DNA of 64,000 bases from Alphaproteobacteria bacterium (GCA_015232335.1 JADFZV010000003.1:1-64000), one strand, 5' to 3'. Positions 26,790 through 37,139 are shown, counted from the stretch's first letter. Program-made: numbers and translations. The notes: generated by a model from the letters alone, not told the origin.

Positions 26790-27239
26790 CCGCCCCGAAC
26801 CTAACTACTGACTTGTCGACAGTTCCAGGTAGCATCGGGGCGGCTAAGATATGGTTAATTCTTGTACGCCTTGAATTCGCGGCGATTTTAACTTGGCGCT
26901 CCAGGGGTTTGCATTCCTGTAACGAATTGAAATATAAAAGATTTTCCCGTATCTTCCACAAGGGGATGGGGATGGCCTAAATACCCCCACAAGATGTTGC
27001 GGTAAAGGTTAATTGTCGAGTCGCCCCAGAGAGTCTGCCGAGTCGCCCCCTTCCAACAGTCAAAACCCAAGCAATGTTTTCTGAAATCTTGATAACACCA
27101 AGAAAAACGAATCGAGTTCTTGTACGTGATGTCCTTGCCACCATCTCGGCGCGTTCCCAATCAGCCATTCCCGGAATGCATCGGTCCACAGAAAACTGGC
27201 GAGTGGTAGCAGCACCGAAACTATCGTAAACAGTCGGGC
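26790..27239. other. Intergenic region between the divergent pilus cluster and MFS gene
   Basis: A 450-bp region, more AT-rich than its surroundings, with no credible gene on either strand. It should hold the promoters for the pilus cluster (minus) and the MFS gene (plus). Visible elements are an 11-bp direct repeat CGAGTCGCCCC at 27017-27027 and 27039-27049 (22-bp period), a 10-mer TTCTTGTACG at 26859-26868 and 27117-27126, and a single TGTAACG at 26918-26924, the same word as in the Cpx-like operator. No confident promoter hexamers were assigned. Confidence 0.6.
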
Positions 27240-28439
27240 ATGATCTGGCTCGTTCTGCTTGCCACCACCGCAGCCCAGGCCCTGGCCACGCTGGCCGTCT
27301 TGGCCCTGCCGGTCATCGCCCCCACCCTGGCCCTGGCCTTCGGGCTCGACGCTTCGTTGATCGGCCTTCAGGTCAGCATCGTCTATGGCGGGGCCATGCT
27401 GCCCTCGATCCTGGGTGGCACACTGGACCGCAAGCTGGGTTCGGTCAGAGCCAGCCAGCTTGCCCTTGGCCTGGGAGGGCTGGGCCTTCTCTTCGCCATC
27501 CTTCCTTTCGTTTCCACTCTGGCCCTGGGTTCGCTATTCGTCGGCTTCGCCTATGGGCTGACCAACCCGGCGGCAGCGCATCTTCTGGCCCGCTTTGCGC
27601 CTGCCAAAAATCGCAACTTCATCTTCTCGGTCAAACAGGCCAGCGTTCCCTTGGGCGGCATGCTGGCGGGGCTGATCACGCCGCCCCTGGCCGAGGCCTT
27701 CGGCTGGCGCGCCGCCCTGGCGCTGCTTGCTCTCAGTCTGGCTCTGCTCGCCCTGGCGCTCGAACCCGGGCGCAAGGCCTGGGACACGGACCGCGATCCA
27801 ACGGTCAAGCTGCATGTCAATCCCTTCGCAGGGCTAGGTGTTACCTGGCGCAACCAACGCCTGCGCTGGCTGTCGATGTGCGGCTTCTTCTATTCCGCCG
27901 TCCAGATGTGCGTTGCCAGTTTTCTGGTTACCTTCCTGGTGCACGAGCTGGGCCGTTCGCTGATCGAGGCGGGACTGGTCATGGCCCTGATGCAGGTGGC
28001 GGGCGTGGCGGGGCGCATGGGCTGGGGCGGACTGGCCGATCTGATCAGAAGCGGCCACAAGGTTCTGCTGATCATTGGCCTCATCGCCATCGCAGGTTCG
28101 CTGGCCAGCTTCTTCCTGACCCCTTCGACACCGTCCTGGTTTGCGACAAGCGTCTTCATGCTGCTGGGCTTTACCGCCATCGGCTGGAACGGCGTCTTTC
28201 TGGCCGAGGTGGCGCGTTCGGTGCCGCAAGAAGAGGTCAGCATCGCCACCGGCGGCGCGCTCTTCTTCACCTTTATGGGAGTCTTTTTCGGCCCCGCCCT
28301 GTTCAGCCTGATTTATGGCGGTTTGGAAAGCTACAGCGCCTCATATGCCGGCCTGGGGCTGGTAACGCTCATGGGCATGGCGATGGTTTGGAAATCGCAG
28401 AAGAGTCAGGCCGGAATCAGCAACCCATCCTTCAATTGA
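27240..28439 (+). CDS. MFS transporter
   Basis: A 399-residue permease with about twelve hydrophobic helices in two halves. The first half has [20 protein letters not shown], equivalent to the loop 2-3 motif, and [22 protein letters not shown] before a central loop (about 178-200). The sugar-phosphate/nitrate-type proportions fit the CynX/NarK-like part of MFS, but the substrate cannot be read. The start ATG is weakly supported. The 3' end overlaps the convergent lolD gene by 34 bp, so transcripts from the two genes would be complementary at their ends. Confidence 0.82.
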   Translation: MIWLVLLATTAAQALATLAVLALPVIAPTLALAFGLDASLIGLQVSIVYGGAMLPSILGGTLDRKLGSVRASQLALGLGGLGLLFAILPFVSTLALGSLFVGFAYGLTNPAAAHLLARFAPAKNRNFIFSVKQASVPLGGMLAGLITPPLAEAFGWRAALALLALSLALLALALEPGRKAWDTDRDPTVKLHVNPFAGLGVTWRNQRLRWLSMCGFFYSAVQMCVASFLVTFLVHELGRSLIEAGLVMALMQVAGVAGRMGWGGLADLIRSGHKVLLIIGLIAIAGSLASFFLTPSTPSWFATSVFMLLGFTAIGWNGVFLAEVARSVPQEEVSIATGGALFFTFMGVFFGPALFSLIYGGLESYSASYAGLGLVTLMGMAMVWKSQKSQAGISNPSFN

Positions 28440-29086
28440 ATCCGCCGGTCCATGCGAGCCGCCAGATCGGGATTGTGCGTGGCGATCAAGGCTGCCAGCC
28501 CCTGATCGCGCACCAGGGTCAGCAATTCCTGGAACACCACATCGGCGGTGGCGGGATCCAGATTGCCCGTGGGCTCGTCGGCCAAAAGCAGCTTGGGATT
28601 ATTGGCAAGCGCCCGAGCGATCGCCACCCGCTGCTGCTCGCCACCGGACAACTGGCCGGGACGGTGCGTCTCGCGCCCAGAAAGACCCAGGCGGCCCAGC
28701 AGATCGCTGGCCCGCATCGCCGCCTTGGCCTTGGAGACGCCCGCGATCATCTGCGGCAGAACCACGTTTTCCAGGGCCGAGAATTCCGGCAGCAGGTGAT
28801 GATACTGATAGACAAAGCCCAGGCTGGCGCGACGCAATTCGGTGCGCCTGTCATCACTAAGCAGCGTGGCATCCGATCCGGCCAGCACTACCTCGCCCGC
28901 ATCGGGCTTTTCAAGCAATCCCGCGATATGCAAAAGCGTCGATTTTCCTGCCCCCGAAGGGCCGACCATGGCAACGATCTCGCCGCTTCTGACTTCGATT
29001 CCCGCACCTCTCAAAACATTGAGGTCAGCGCGCCCCTGCTTGAAGGATCGCGTAATGCCGGAAAGTTTCAGCACCACCTCACTCAT
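28406..29086 (-). CDS. lolD: Lipoprotein-releasing ABC transporter ATP-binding protein LolD
   Basis: A 226-residue ABC ATPase that drives release of outer-membrane lipoproteins from the inner membrane with LolC/E. Walker A is [12 protein letters not shown], the signature LSGGEQQR and Walker [13 protein letters not shown] are perfect, and the switch His is in IATHNPDL. The chosen ATG (29086) gives the usual length and overlaps the lolC-type gene by 8 bp. It also overlaps the convergent MFS gene by 34 bp. Confidence 0.93.
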   Translation of the reverse strand: MSEVVLKLSGITRSFKQGRADLNVLRGAGIEVRSGEIVAMVGPSGAGKSTLLHIAGLLEKPDAGEVVLAGSDATLLSDDRRTELRRASLGFVYQYHHLLPEFSALENVVLPQMIAGVSKAKAAMRASDLLGRLGLSGRETHRPGQLSGGEQQRVAIARALANNPKLLLADEPTGNLDPATADVVFQELLTLVRDQGLAALIATHNPDLAARMDRRIQLKDGLLIPA

Positions 29087-30329
29087 AGCGCAACGCCTCC
29101 ACCGGATCGAGGCGGGCGGCGCGCCAGGAGGGATAGATGGTGGCGGCAAAAGAGAGACCCAGCGCCATCAGCACCACCTGAATCACCTCGCCGGAATCGA
29201 CGCGGGCGGGCAGTTTTGATAGGAAATAGATTTCCGCCGAGAACAGATCGGTGCCGGTGAGCGATTGCAAAAACTGGCGAATGCTTTCGATATTGAGCGA
29301 GAAGGCCAGCCCCAAACACACGCCCAGCAAGGTTCCCGTAACGCCGATGCTGGCCCCCGACAAAAGGAAGATGCGCTGAATCATGCCCTGGGTCGCCCCC
29401 ATGGTGCGCAGGATGGCGATGTCGCGCCCCTTGTCCTTGACCAGCATGATCAGGCTGGAAATGATGTTGAAGGCAGCCACCAGGATGATCAGTGTCAGGA
29501 TCAGGAACATGACGTTGCGTTCCACCTGCACGGCATTGAAGAAGCTGGAATTGGCCTGCTGCCAGTCATAGACGCTACCCGCATCGCCGACCTTCTGGGC
29601 AATCTCTGAGCGCACCCGGGGCACCAGATCGGGATTTTCCAAAACGACTTCGAGATGCGTTACCGCCTCTTTGTCCTTTAGCTGGAAAAAGACCTGCGCC
29701 TCTTCCAAGGGCACGAAAACATAGGAGGAATCATATTCGTACATGCCGACATTGAAGAGGCCGACGATCTGGTAGGAGCGCATGCGGGGCACGGTGCCGA
29801 AGGCGGTGATCTGGCCCTTGGGGGCGATCATGGTCAGCGTGTCGCCCACCCCCAATCCCAACTTCACCGACATGCGCGAGCCGATGACGACACCTTCGCC
29901 CCGCTCGAATGCGTCGATCGAGCCGTTGAAATTGTCGGCAACCACCTTGCGGCTCATCAGGTCCTTGGCCCGAATGCCGCGCACCATGGCGCCCTGGGCA
30001 TGATTGCGCCCGGTTACCATCACCTGGCCCTCGACAGTGGGCGAGACGTGAACCACGCCGGGAATGCTGCGCACCGCCTCGGCCAGGGGGTCAAAATTCG
30101 AAAGCTGGTTGGCATAGCCGTAAACGCCGAGATGGCCGTTGAGCCCCAGAATGCGGCCCAGCAGTTCAGCCCTGAATCCGTTCATCACCGCCATGACGAT
30201 GATGAGCGTAGCCACCCCAAGCCCGATGCCCAGCAGCGAGAAACCGGCGATGACCGAGATGAATCCTTCCTGGCGCCTGGCGCGCAAGTAGCGCATGGCC
30301 ACCATGCGTTCGAAAGCACCAAAGATCAT
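29079..30329 (-). CDS. lolC: Lipoprotein-releasing system transmembrane protein LolC/LolE
   Basis: A 416-residue FtsX-family permease. It has an N-terminal [26 protein letters not shown] segment in the LolC/E style, TM1 (about 23-48) and a periplasmic MacB-like core (about 50-260). Three further helices lie near 270-295, 315-345 and 375-400. Alphaproteobacteria usually carry one LolC/E-type protein that works as a homodimer with LolD. It lies 3 bp after proS and overlaps lolD, the usual proS-lolC-lolD order. Confidence 0.92.
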   Translation of the reverse strand: MIFGAFERMVAMRYLRARRQEGFISVIAGFSLLGIGLGVATLIIVMAVMNGFRAELLGRILGLNGHLGVYGYANQLSNFDPLAEAVRSIPGVVHVSPTVEGQVMVTGRNHAQGAMVRGIRAKDLMSRKVVADNFNGSIDAFERGEGVVIGSRMSVKLGLGVGDTLTMIAPKGQITAFGTVPRMRSYQIVGLFNVGMYEYDSSYVFVPLEEAQVFFQLKDKEAVTHLEVVLENPDLVPRVRSEIAQKVGDAGSVYDWQQANSSFFNAVQVERNVMFLILTLIILVAAFNIISSLIMLVKDKGRDIAILRTMGATQGMIQRIFLLSGASIGVTGTLLGVCLGLAFSLNIESIRQFLQSLTGTDLFSAEIYFLSKLPARVDSGEVIQVVLMALGLSFAATIYPSWRAARLDPVEALRYE

Positions 30330-30332
30330 GGT

Positions 30333-31646
30333 TCAGCCCGCCAGACGGGCAAGAGCGGATTCGACAGACAATTCGTGCTTCTCGCCGGTGGCGCGGAACT
30401 TCAATTCCACCACGCCCGCCTTCAGCCCCTTGGGACCGACCACAAGCTGCCAGGGCAGGCCGATCAGGTCCATGTCGGCAAATTTCACGCCGGCCCGCTC
30501 GTCGCGGTCGTCATAAAGAACCTCGATGCCACGGCCCGACATGGTGCCGTACAGCTCGCCGCAAACGCGGTCGCAATCAGCATCGCCGGTCTTCAGATTG
30601 ACCAGCCCGACGCGGAAGGGAGCCACACTTTCCGGCCAGATGATGCCCGCATCGTCGTGATAGGCCTCGATGATGGCCCCCACCAGGCGCGACACCCCGA
30701 TGCCGTAAGACCCCATTTCGGCGACGATGCTTTCGCCATTGGGGCCATGCAACACGGCACCCAAGGGGGCCGAATATTTCGTGCCAAAATAGAAGATGTG
30801 TCCCACTTCGATACCACGGGCCGAAACCAGCTTGTCGCCCAAGGCTGCCGCCTTGGTCACATCGTGCTTTTCGTCGGTGGCTGCGTAAAGCGAGGTGAAG
30901 CGCTCGACCAGAGGGGACAGATCGCCCGCGTAATCGACCGTCTCGGACAGCACGTCGATATCCAGAAGGTCTTTGTGGCAATAGACTTGGCTTTCGCCGG
31001 TCTCGGCCAGGATGATGAATTCATGGGACAGATCGCCGCCGATGGGTCCGGTATCGGCCGCCATCGGAATCGCCTTCAGCCCCATACGGGCGAAGGTGCG
31101 CAAATAAGCCACAAACATCGTATCGTAAGAGCGTCTGGCGCCCGCATAATCCAGATCGAAGGAATAGCTGTCCTTCATCAGGAATTCGCGCCCGCGCATG
31201 ACGCCGAAACGGGGACGCACCTCGTCTCGGAATTTCCATTGAATGTGATAAAGCGTTTTCGGCAAAGCGCGATAGCTTTTGATGTCCTTCCTGAAGATGT
31301 CGGTGATCAGTTCCTCATTGGTGGGGCCGTACAGCATCTCGCGCTCATGGCGGTCGGTGATGCGCAGCATCTCCTTGCCGTAATCGTCAAAACGACCGCT
31401 TTCCTTCCACAACTCGGCGGGCTGGATGGTGGGCATCAGCAATTCCTGGGCGCCGGCGGCATCCTGTTCGGCCCTGACGATGGCCTCGATCTTCTTCAGC
31501 ACGCGCAGCCCCATGGGCAGCCACGAATAGATGCCCGCCGCCGACTGGCGGACCATCCCTGAGCGCAGCATCAGGCGGTGCGAGGCGATCTGGGCCTCGG
31601 ACGGGGTTTCCTTCATGGTGGGCAGGAAATAGCGGGAAAGGCGCAT
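30333..31646 (-). CDS. proS: Prolyl-tRNA synthetase, short alphaproteobacterial form
   Basis: A 437-residue class II aminoacyl-tRNA synthetase. Class II motifs are visible: the start [15 protein letters not shown], the motif 2 region [21 protein letters not shown] and the motif 3-like [11 protein letters not shown]. An anticodon-binding domain follows (about 345-437). The roughly 180-residue editing insert between motifs 2 and 3 of E. coli ProS is missing, as in other alphaproteobacteria, where separate proteins do the editing. It is the first gene of the proS-lolC-lolD group. Confidence 0.96.
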   Translation of the reverse strand: MRLSRYFLPTMKETPSEAQIASHRLMLRSGMVRQSAAGIYSWLPMGLRVLKKIEAIVRAEQDAAGAQELLMPTIQPAELWKESGRFDDYGKEMLRITDRHEREMLYGPTNEELITDIFRKDIKSYRALPKTLYHIQWKFRDEVRPRFGVMRGREFLMKDSYSFDLDYAGARRSYDTMFVAYLRTFARMGLKAIPMAADTGPIGGDLSHEFIILAETGESQVYCHKDLLDIDVLSETVDYAGDLSPLVERFTSLYAATDEKHDVTKAAALGDKLVSARGIEVGHIFYFGTKYSAPLGAVLHGPNGESIVAEMGSYGIGVSRLVGAIIEAYHDDAGIIWPESVAPFRVGLVNLKTGDADCDRVCGELYGTMSGRGIEVLYDDRDERAGVKFADMDLIGLPWQLVVGPKGLKAGVVELKFRATGEKHELSVESALARLAG

Positions 31647-31706
31647 GGCAAAACCTGACTTGTTGGAAAACTGGCGACAATCTAACGATAAAGCTAAACT
31701 GACGCC

Positions 31707-32798
31707 ATGACGAAACGTATCCTGTTTTTGGCCGAAACCGCCGAGCGGCTGGGAAGCTCGGTCTTCCTCTTGGATTTTCTGACCTGGCTGAAGGGACAGG
31801 GAGTGGCCGAGGCCTATTTGCTGCTGGGAGCCCCTGGTTCTTTATTGAATGATTTCAATAATGTGGCTGAGACGACGGTGCTGCTGCCCGATGGCCGCGC
31901 CACCCCCCAGTCTTTGGCCGAAGCTACCCCGATTGTTCAAAAGCTGCGCGCCCAGCCCTATGAGCTGATTTTCGCCAACACGGCCAGTACGGCCCCTCTC
32001 TTGGAATTGACGGCCAGGCCGGGCATGCCGGTCCTGCTTCATGTGATGGAGGGGGCCTATTCCCTCCGCCATGTACTGGGGCTCGATCTCTTGGAGCGCT
32101 TGAAACAAAGGGCCAGCCACTTCGTCGCCGCCTCATCCTCGATCGAGCGCGAATTGCTGGAGGAATTTTCTGTCCCAAGGGAAAAACTGTCTCTCGTTCC
32201 CTGCGCCACCCGCCTGCCCCGAGCGGCACAGCGAACGGAGCATGAGGGCTTTCAGGTGCTGGGAGCGGGAACGCTGAACTGGCGCAAAGGCCCCGACCTG
32301 TTCGTGCAACTGGCAGCCCAGGTCAAACGCCAGGCCCCCGATCTGCCCATCCGCTTCGTCTGGGCGGGAAAGCCGGTCGAGCCAGGCATCGATTTTCGCC
32401 TGGCCTATGAAACCAAACTGGCCGGGGTGGAGGACTGTCTCACCTTCCTGGGCGAGGTAGCGGACATGCCCGCCCTTTATGCCGCCTCGGACGCCTTCGT
32501 TCTGACCTCGCGCGAAGAACCGCTGGGGCTGGTCTGCGTCGAGGCCGCTGCCCGGGGGCTGCCCGTCCTGTGCTTCCTGGGTGCCGGGGCGGCAGCCGAC
32601 TTCGTTTTGCCGGATGCGGGAGTCGCCCTGCCCTATCCTGCCATCGACGACATGGCCGAAGCCTTGCTGACGCTGGCGGCCAATCCTGATGTGTGCGCCC
32701 GCATGGGAGCGGTGGGGCGAAAGCGCGCCCTGGCTCTGCACGACATGGAGGTGGCGGGGCCGAAGATGTGGAATCTGATCAAGACGAATCTAACTTGA
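31707..32798 (+). CDS. GT4-family glycosyltransferase
   Basis: A 363-residue GT-B fold glycosyltransferase. The N-terminal acceptor domain begins with [19 protein letters not shown]. The C-terminal donor domain has the linker strand [15 protein letters not shown] and the EX7E-type motif in [19 protein letters not shown], typical of retaining GT4 enzymes. It has no membrane segment. The acceptor is unknown; a role in surface polysaccharide or glycoprotein synthesis is likely. It overlaps the convergent radical SAM gene by 9 bp and is divergent from proS. Confidence 0.83.
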   Translation: MTKRILFLAETAERLGSSVFLLDFLTWLKGQGVAEAYLLLGAPGSLLNDFNNVAETTVLLPDGRATPQSLAEATPIVQKLRAQPYELIFANTASTAPLLELTARPGMPVLLHVMEGAYSLRHVLGLDLLERLKQRASHFVAASSSIERELLEEFSVPREKLSLVPCATRLPRAAQRTEHEGFQVLGAGTLNWRKGPDLFVQLAAQVKRQAPDLPIRFVWAGKPVEPGIDFRLAYETKLAGVEDCLTFLGEVADMPALYAASDAFVLTSREEPLGLVCVEAAARGLPVLCFLGAGAAADFVLPDAGVALPYPAIDDMAEALLTLAANPDVCARMGAVGRKRALALHDMEVAGPKMWNLIKTNLT

Positions 32799-33740
32799 TC
32801 TTAGAGCATGCTGGCAGCCCTGGCAGGCTGCAGGCTCGGCCTTTGCATAGTCGGCCAGCCAGCGGTCGGGCATCGGCATTTTCAGCGCCTCGACCAGAGG
32901 GGTTTGGGCAATGCTGATCCTTCCATAATAATGGGCGTCGGTCAGGGTGCAGCAGGGTGCCAGGAATCCCTCGGCATCGATGAAGGGATGGCGGAAAGGG
33001 GCTGGACAGCGCTCCCCTTCCCGCTGGGTAGGCTGGGTCAGAATCACATCGAGATGGGGCAATTGCGCACGCGATTTTTCGACCAGGCTGGTCAGCAGCA
33101 TCCGCCCCTGGCGATCCAGAACCTGACCCGAGGCCGCACGGCCTTCCAGCAATTCGACATCGGAAAGATCGGTCAGATACACCGTGAATCGGCCCAATTC
33201 ATTCAGGCGGGCCAGGGTTTCCGGCACATCGAGCAGATTGTCGCGCCCGACCACCGTGGTAATGGTAAGAGGAATGGTCAGGGTGGCGGACAATTCCTTC
33301 AAGCGCACTGCCAGTTTTTCCACCTTAGTGCCCCGACGCACGACATCCGCCACCGCCTGCGTCAAAGAATCGACCGAGATGGAGAGAAAGCTCAAGCCCG
33401 CCTGGGCAAGCGCCTCATAGGCAGCGATATCGGCGGTAAGCCCGTTGCTGTTAAAGGTGATGGCTTCGAACTTGCCACTGGCCCTGGCCAGACCCACGAT
33501 GGCCACGATGTCGGGGTTGAGCATCGGCTCGCCCGTGCCGTTCAGAATCAGAATCCGGCAGGGCGGCAGGTTCGACAGCACAAGCGCGAACAGATCGGCC
33601 CGCATGCGGTTATTCGTCCAATCGCCCGATCGGTTGCGCACCGTGCGCAGGCAGCCCTTGCATTTCAGATTGCATTCGCGCGTGGCCTCGACCTGAACAG
33701 TATCGACCGATACCTCGCCCCAAACCCAAGAGGCGCTCAC
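32790..33740 (-). CDS. Radical SAM protein with SPASM-like C-terminal domain
   Basis: A 316-residue enzyme. The CX3CX2C cluster motif is in CNLKCKGC near the N terminus, with NGTGEPMLNPD as the SAM-binding GGEP equivalent. Extra cysteines near the C terminus (GERCPAPF, APCCTL, CQGC) suggest a SPASM-type auxiliary cluster. The GTG at 33740 is preferred because it overlaps the stop of the small exported protein gene in GTGA; an earlier GTG at 33761 exists. SPASM proteins often modify peptides. The coupled small protein at 33737-34150 could be a substrate or partner, which is speculation. Confidence 0.8.
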   Translation of the reverse strand: MSASWVWGEVSVDTVQVEATRECNLKCKGCLRTVRNRSGDWTNNRMRADLFALVLSNLPPCRILILNGTGEPMLNPDIVAIVGLARASGKFEAITFNSNGLTADIAAYEALAQAGLSFLSISVDSLTQAVADVVRRGTKVEKLAVRLKELSATLTIPLTITTVVGRDNLLDVPETLARLNELGRFTVYLTDLSDVELLEGRAASGQVLDRQGRMLLTSLVEKSRAQLPHLDVILTQPTQREGERCPAPFRHPFIDAEGFLAPCCTLTDAHYYGRISIAQTPLVEALKMPMPDRWLADYAKAEPAACQGCQHALRSS

Positions 33741-34150
33741 TTTGCGCCCTGCTTCTGGCACTGGGCGGCCAGATCGGCCTCTTCAGCCTTGTTGAGCGGC
33801 TTGCCGTTGAAATAGGCCCTGCCGCTCATCAGATCGATCTTGATGGTGCCCACCGACATGCTGCTGTCGGACAGTCCGACCTGAGACGTCACGGGTTTCT
33901 TGTCGAGGGAGAATTCGAAACTGTCGGGCAGTTCGATGACCAGGGGAGCATCACCGCTCTCGGCCCCCAGATCGGCAGGCTTGACGGGCCTGCCCTTCGC
34001 ATCCACCCCAGGCTTGTAGGCGACATCGGCAGAAGGGACATGGCGGACTAGCCTCTGGCAGTCCTGGCGGGAGACCTGAACGCTCTCCCCCGCCGCCGCC
34101 TCACTGGCCGCAAGCAACCCCAGGATGAACATAAGGCAAATCTGTTTCAT
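33737..34150 (-). CDS. Small exported protein of unknown function
   Basis: A 137-residue protein with a clear Sec signal peptide (residues 1-20, ending AAAG). The mature part contains two cysteines (Cys31 near the N terminus and one six residues from the end) that could pair, and a beta-rich middle (APLVIELPDSFEF and SVGTIKIDLMSGRAYFNG). I do not recognise a family. It is the first gene of a two-gene unit with the radical SAM protein. The region upstream (34151-34240) should carry its promoter. Confidence 0.72.
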   Translation of the reverse strand: MKQICLMFILGLLAASEAAAGESVQVSRQDCQRLVRHVPSADVAYKPGVDAKGRPVKPADLGAESGDAPLVIELPDSFEFSLDKKPVTSQVGLSDSSMSVGTIKIDLMSGRAYFNGKPLNKAEEADLAAQCQKQGAK

Positions 34151-34240
34151 GATTTATCTTGCCTAATCAGGCCTTAAGGAAGCGCTAAGGCCGCCCGCCC
34201 CGCAAACATAATTCGAATGCTTCGTAAATTGGATATTATA

Positions 34241-34455
34241 CGCAACCTTTGAAAAAAAAATGGGTGACGGGTGGAAAATTATTGCGTAGATTGAGCCCCA
34301 CAAAAAGGGGCCTATCGCGCAAGCGGAGATTGGGCTCAAGTTTGGGGAGGAGTAGGCCCCGCCGGAAGGACCCGATCAAACAAGGGCCAACACCGGCAGG
34401 CCGCGAGAGCAAAGAACGGCGAGGCGCCTCATGGCTGCCTCGCCGTTTTTGTTTG
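34241..34455 (+). ncRNA. Putative structured small RNA with intrinsic terminator
   Basis: The 313-bp gap between the exported-protein gene and tag has no credible gene. On the plus strand it holds TTGAGCCC (34291-34298) and its exact complement GGGCTCAA (34332-34339), a GGGGCC/GGCCCC-rich centre and a terminator hairpin at 34415-34447. A possible -10 box TATTAT is at 34234-34239, with no good -35. The order of promoter-like box, paired segments and terminator suggests a transcript of about 210 bases. It lacks the SRP apical loop and 6S-like long-hairpin features I would recognise, so the class is unknown. Confidence 0.45.
34415..34450 (+). terminator. Intrinsic terminator of the putative small RNA
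   Basis: A perfect 11-bp stem (34415-34425 with 34437-34447) with an 11-base loop followed by TTTTTGTTT. It ends 14 bp before the stop of the convergent tag gene, so in reverse it may also serve tag. Confidence 0.8.
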
Positions 34456-34463
34456 GGAAACCG

Positions 34464-35003
34464 TCAGCGCATCCAGGCAGGCTTTGGTTTGGCCCTGGCG
34501 ATCTTTTTCGCAATCTTGCAATCAGGGCGATGGGCGCCGGGCAGATAGCCCAGGCTCATCAGAAACTCGTTCACCACTTCGCCGCCAGTGAAGACGAAGG
34601 TCTTCTTGAACAGTTTCACCCAGTCTTCCTTGGCAAGTGGATGGTGCGCCTCGATCCAAGCGGAAAAGCCGCCATGGCTTTTGCGCAGCCCACGGATGCG
34701 TTTGGCGTTCTCGATGATGGCCGCCACCTTCAGCTTGTTGCGGATGATTCGGGCGTCACTTAACAAGCGCAACGTCTCGGTCTCGCCATAACGAGCGACG
34801 CGATCCACCTTGAATCCCTCGAAGGCGTCGAACAGGCCCGGACGCTTCTTCAGCACAATCTCCCAGGAAAGACCTGCCTGCATGATCTCAAGCGCCAGGC
34901 GCTCGAACAAAACAGACTCGTCCGACGCCGGAAATCCGTATTCCGTATCGTGATAGGGACCGTGCACCGGATGGCCGGGAGCGATGTCGCAATACCAGCT
35001 CAT
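34464..35003 (-). CDS. tag: DNA-3-methyladenine glycosylase I
   Basis: A 179-residue base-excision repair enzyme that removes 3-methyladenine. The start MSWYCDIAPGHPVHGPYHDTEYG with its cysteine and histidine, and the late HRPDC motif, supply the zinc ligands of the Tag family. The aromatic pocket and Glu (FERLALEIMQAGLSW) are present. The length is close to E. coli Tag (187). It is 6 bp downstream of mce and probably translated from the same message. Confidence 0.92.
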   Translation of the reverse strand: MSWYCDIAPGHPVHGPYHDTEYGFPASDESVLFERLALEIMQAGLSWEIVLKKRPGLFDAFEGFKVDRVARYGETETLRLLSDARIIRNKLKVAAIIENAKRIRGLRKSHGGFSAWIEAHHPLAKEDWVKLFKKTFVFTGGEVVNEFLMSLGYLPGAHRPDCKIAKKIARAKPKPAWMR

Positions 35004-35009
35004 GAGAGG

Positions 35010-35414
35010 TCAGGCCTGTTCCAGTTCGACCAGGGCGCCCTGCAAATCCTTGGGATGCAGGAACAGCACGGGCTTTCCATGAGCGCCGATCCTGGGTTCG
35101 CCGTCGCCCAGCACACGAAGACCGGCTTGCTTCAGCCGATCACGGGCCGCCAGGATGTCCTCGACCTCGTAGCAGACATGGTGAATGCCGCCCGTGGGAT
35201 TCTTGGCCAGAAACCCCGCCAGAGGCGAGGCGTCGCCCAAGGGATGCACCAGTTCGATCTTGGTGTTGGGCAGGCTCACAAAGACCACCGTGACGCCATG
35301 CAAGGGGATGTCCAGAGGCGCCGACACATCAGCCCCCAGGATTTCCCGGTAGGTTCCCGCGGCGGCCTCCAGGTCGGGCACCGCGATGGCGACATGGTTC
35401 AAACGTCCGATCAT
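35010..35414 (-). CDS. mce: Methylmalonyl-CoA epimerase
   Basis: A 134-residue vicinal-oxygen-chelate protein of the glyoxalase fold that interconverts (R)- and (S)-methylmalonyl-CoA. Two beta-alpha-beta-beta-beta halves are seen, with metal ligands in RLNHVAIAV (His7), GIHHVCYEV and the final GALVELE. It belongs to propionyl-CoA metabolism. In alphaproteobacteria it usually follows rnj, as here, with 66 bp between. An unspecific glyoxalase is the alternative, but the neighbourhood and length favour Mce. Confidence 0.9.
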   Translation of the reverse strand: MIGRLNHVAIAVPDLEAAAGTYREILGADVSAPLDIPLHGVTVVFVSLPNTKIELVHPLGDASPLAGFLAKNPTGGIHHVCYEVEDILAARDRLKQAGLRVLGDGEPRIGAHGKPVLFLHPKDLQGALVELEQA

Positions 35415-35480
35415 ACAGCCCCCCCCTCAAATAATGCGCTTTACGTATCTTAAAGCGACTCGATAAACCGCGAAGCGCAT

Positions 35481-37139
35481 TTAAACCCTGATCAAATGAA
35501 CCTCGGTCAAAGGCTTCTTCTCGATCAGATCGTTCAGCACCCGTCTGGCCGCAATCCGTATGGCTTCGGACAGGGTGGTGTCGTCCTTGCGCTGGCTGCT
35601 GGACATATCCTCGATAGCATCGGCCACTGCCGCCGCCGCTTCTTCCAGCAGATGGGCGTCAAGATCAGGATCAAGCAGCCCCTGGGCGCTGATCTTGGGA
35701 TCGGCCAGCAGGCGGCCCTTCTTGTCCACCACCACCGTCACCACGGCGGACCCATTCCAGATCATGCGGTGCCGGTTGCGCATGACCAGGGAATCCATGC
35801 GGATCAGGCGCCCGCCATCCATGGCCAGCTTGCCGGTGGGCACATGATCGACCACTTCTGCCGGATCGGGCGTCAATCGCACCAGGCTGCCGTTGCGGGC
35901 CATCACCACCTCGGGCACGTTCAGGCCTCTTGCGAATTCGGCATGTTCCAGCAGATGGCGGTCCTCGCCATGCATGGGAATGGCGATACGAGGTTTCAAG
36001 AGGCCATAAAGGCGCCTCAACTCCTCCTTGCCGGGATGTCCCGAGACATGGACGAAATGATCCTCGTCGGTCATGATTTCAACGCCACGCCGGGCCAATC
36101 CGTTCTGGACGCGGTGAATTTCTTTCTCGTTGCCCGGAATGATGCGCGACGAAAAGATCACCACATCGCCCGTGCCCAATTCCACGACCGGATGATCGCC
36201 CTTGGCGATGCGAGCCAGGGCCGCCCGAGGCTCGCCCTGGCTTCCGGTGCAGATCAACAGCAGCTTGTCGTCGGGCAGTTGCATGCCTTCGCGGTCGGTC
36301 AGGAATTCGGGCACGTCTTTCAGATAGCCGTTATCCCGAGCCGCCCGCTCGATCCGCCACAACGAGCGACCGGCCAGGGCGACATGGCGGCCATTGGCCC
36401 TAGCTGCATGGGAAATGCTGTCAAGGCGCGCCACGTTGGTGGCAAAGCAGGCCACGGCGACGCGCCTTGGATAATGGCTGATCAGATGCGAGAGACTTTC
36501 GCGCACCTCGGCCTCCGATCCGGAATGGCCGTCCAGGAACACATTGGTCGAATCGCAGACCAGGGCCAGCACCCCCTCTTCGCCGATCTCGGCCAGGCGC
36601 GTCTCGTCGGCCAGTCCGCCCACGATGGGGGCAGGATCCAGCTTCCAGTCGCCGGTATGGATGATGGTGCCCGCCTTGGTACGGATGGCCAGCAGATGGG
36701 CTTCGGGAATTGAATGGGTCATGGCGACATATTCGATCTCGAAAGGCCCCGCCTTGAAGCGCTTTCCGGGCTTGACCACCTTAAGCTCGACATCCTGCTC
36801 CAGCCCCGCATCGATCAGCTTTTCGCGCAGGATGTCGGCGGTGAATCCGGTGGCCCAGACCGGGCAGCGCAGGCGATCCCACAGATAGGGAATGGCGCCC
36901 ATATGGTCCTCGTGACCGTGTGTCAGCACGATGCCCACCAGATCGGAAACACGCTCTTGAATGAAGGCGGGATCGGCCATCACCAGATCGATGCCGGGGG
37001 CGGTTTCATCGCCAAAGGAAACGCCGCAATCAACGATCAGCCACTTGCCGCGATAGCCGTAGAGATAGAGGTTCATCCCGATCTCGCCCGCCCCGCCTAA
37101 AGGCAGGAAATACAGGCCGTCGTCCTGATGCTTGGTCAT
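35481..37139 (-). CDS. rnj: Ribonuclease J
   Basis: A 552-residue metallo-beta-lactamase/beta-CASP nuclease with 5'-3' exonuclease and endonuclease activity on RNA. The zinc motif HGHEDHMG, the later GDWKLDP and the beta-CASP motif with [11 protein letters not shown] are present. A C-terminal domain follows (about 450-552). The ATG at 37139 is chosen because it overlaps the coaX stop (ATGA) and is followed by the conserved start of the fold ([14 protein letters not shown]). The order coaX-rnj-mce is conserved in the class. Confidence 0.93.
   Translation of the reverse strand: MTKHQDDGLYFLPLGGAGEIGMNLYLYGYRGKWLIVDCGVSFGDETAPGIDLVMADPAFIQERVSDLVGIVLTHGHEDHMGAIPYLWDRLRCPVWATGFTADILREKLIDAGLEQDVELKVVKPGKRFKAGPFEIEYVAMTHSIPEAHLLAIRTKAGTIIHTGDWKLDPAPIVGGLADETRLAEIGEEGVLALVCDSTNVFLDGHSGSEAEVRESLSHLISHYPRRVAVACFATNVARLDSISHAARANGRHVALAGRSLWRIERAARDNGYLKDVPEFLTDREGMQLPDDKLLLICTGSQGEPRAALARIAKGDHPVVELGTGDVVIFSSRIIPGNEKEIHRVQNGLARRGVEIMTDEDHFVHVSGHPGKEELRRLYGLLKPRIAIPMHGEDRHLLEHAEFARGLNVPEVVMARNGSLVRLTPDPAEVVDHVPTGKLAMDGGRLIRMDSLVMRNRHRMIWNGSAVVTVVVDKKGRLLADPKISAQGLLDPDLDAHLLEEAAAAVADAIEDMSSSQRKDDTTLSEAIRIAARRVLNDLIEKKPLTEVHLIRV

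Noticed and set aside
26893..26915. A possible sigma-54 site (TGGCGC followed by TTGCA)
   Set aside because: The gap between the two parts is nine bases, too long for the -24/-12 spacing.
26888..27189. Two small minus-strand frames upstream of the pilus cluster
   Set aside because: Neither has a ribosome site, a domain or normal codon use; the region looks regulatory.
30000..31562. A 520-codon open frame on the plus strand
   Set aside because: It is antisense to lolC and proS, which are well supported.
34241..34455. Assignment of the RNA candidate to SRP or 6S RNA
   Set aside because: A GCCGGAAGGA stretch recalls the SRP tip, but the flanking conserved bases are absent and there is no single long hairpin as in 6S.
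34249..34548. A 99-codon frame across the putative small RNA
   Set aside because: It is Arg/Lys/Gly-rich, runs into the tag gene on the other strand and crosses a strong terminator.
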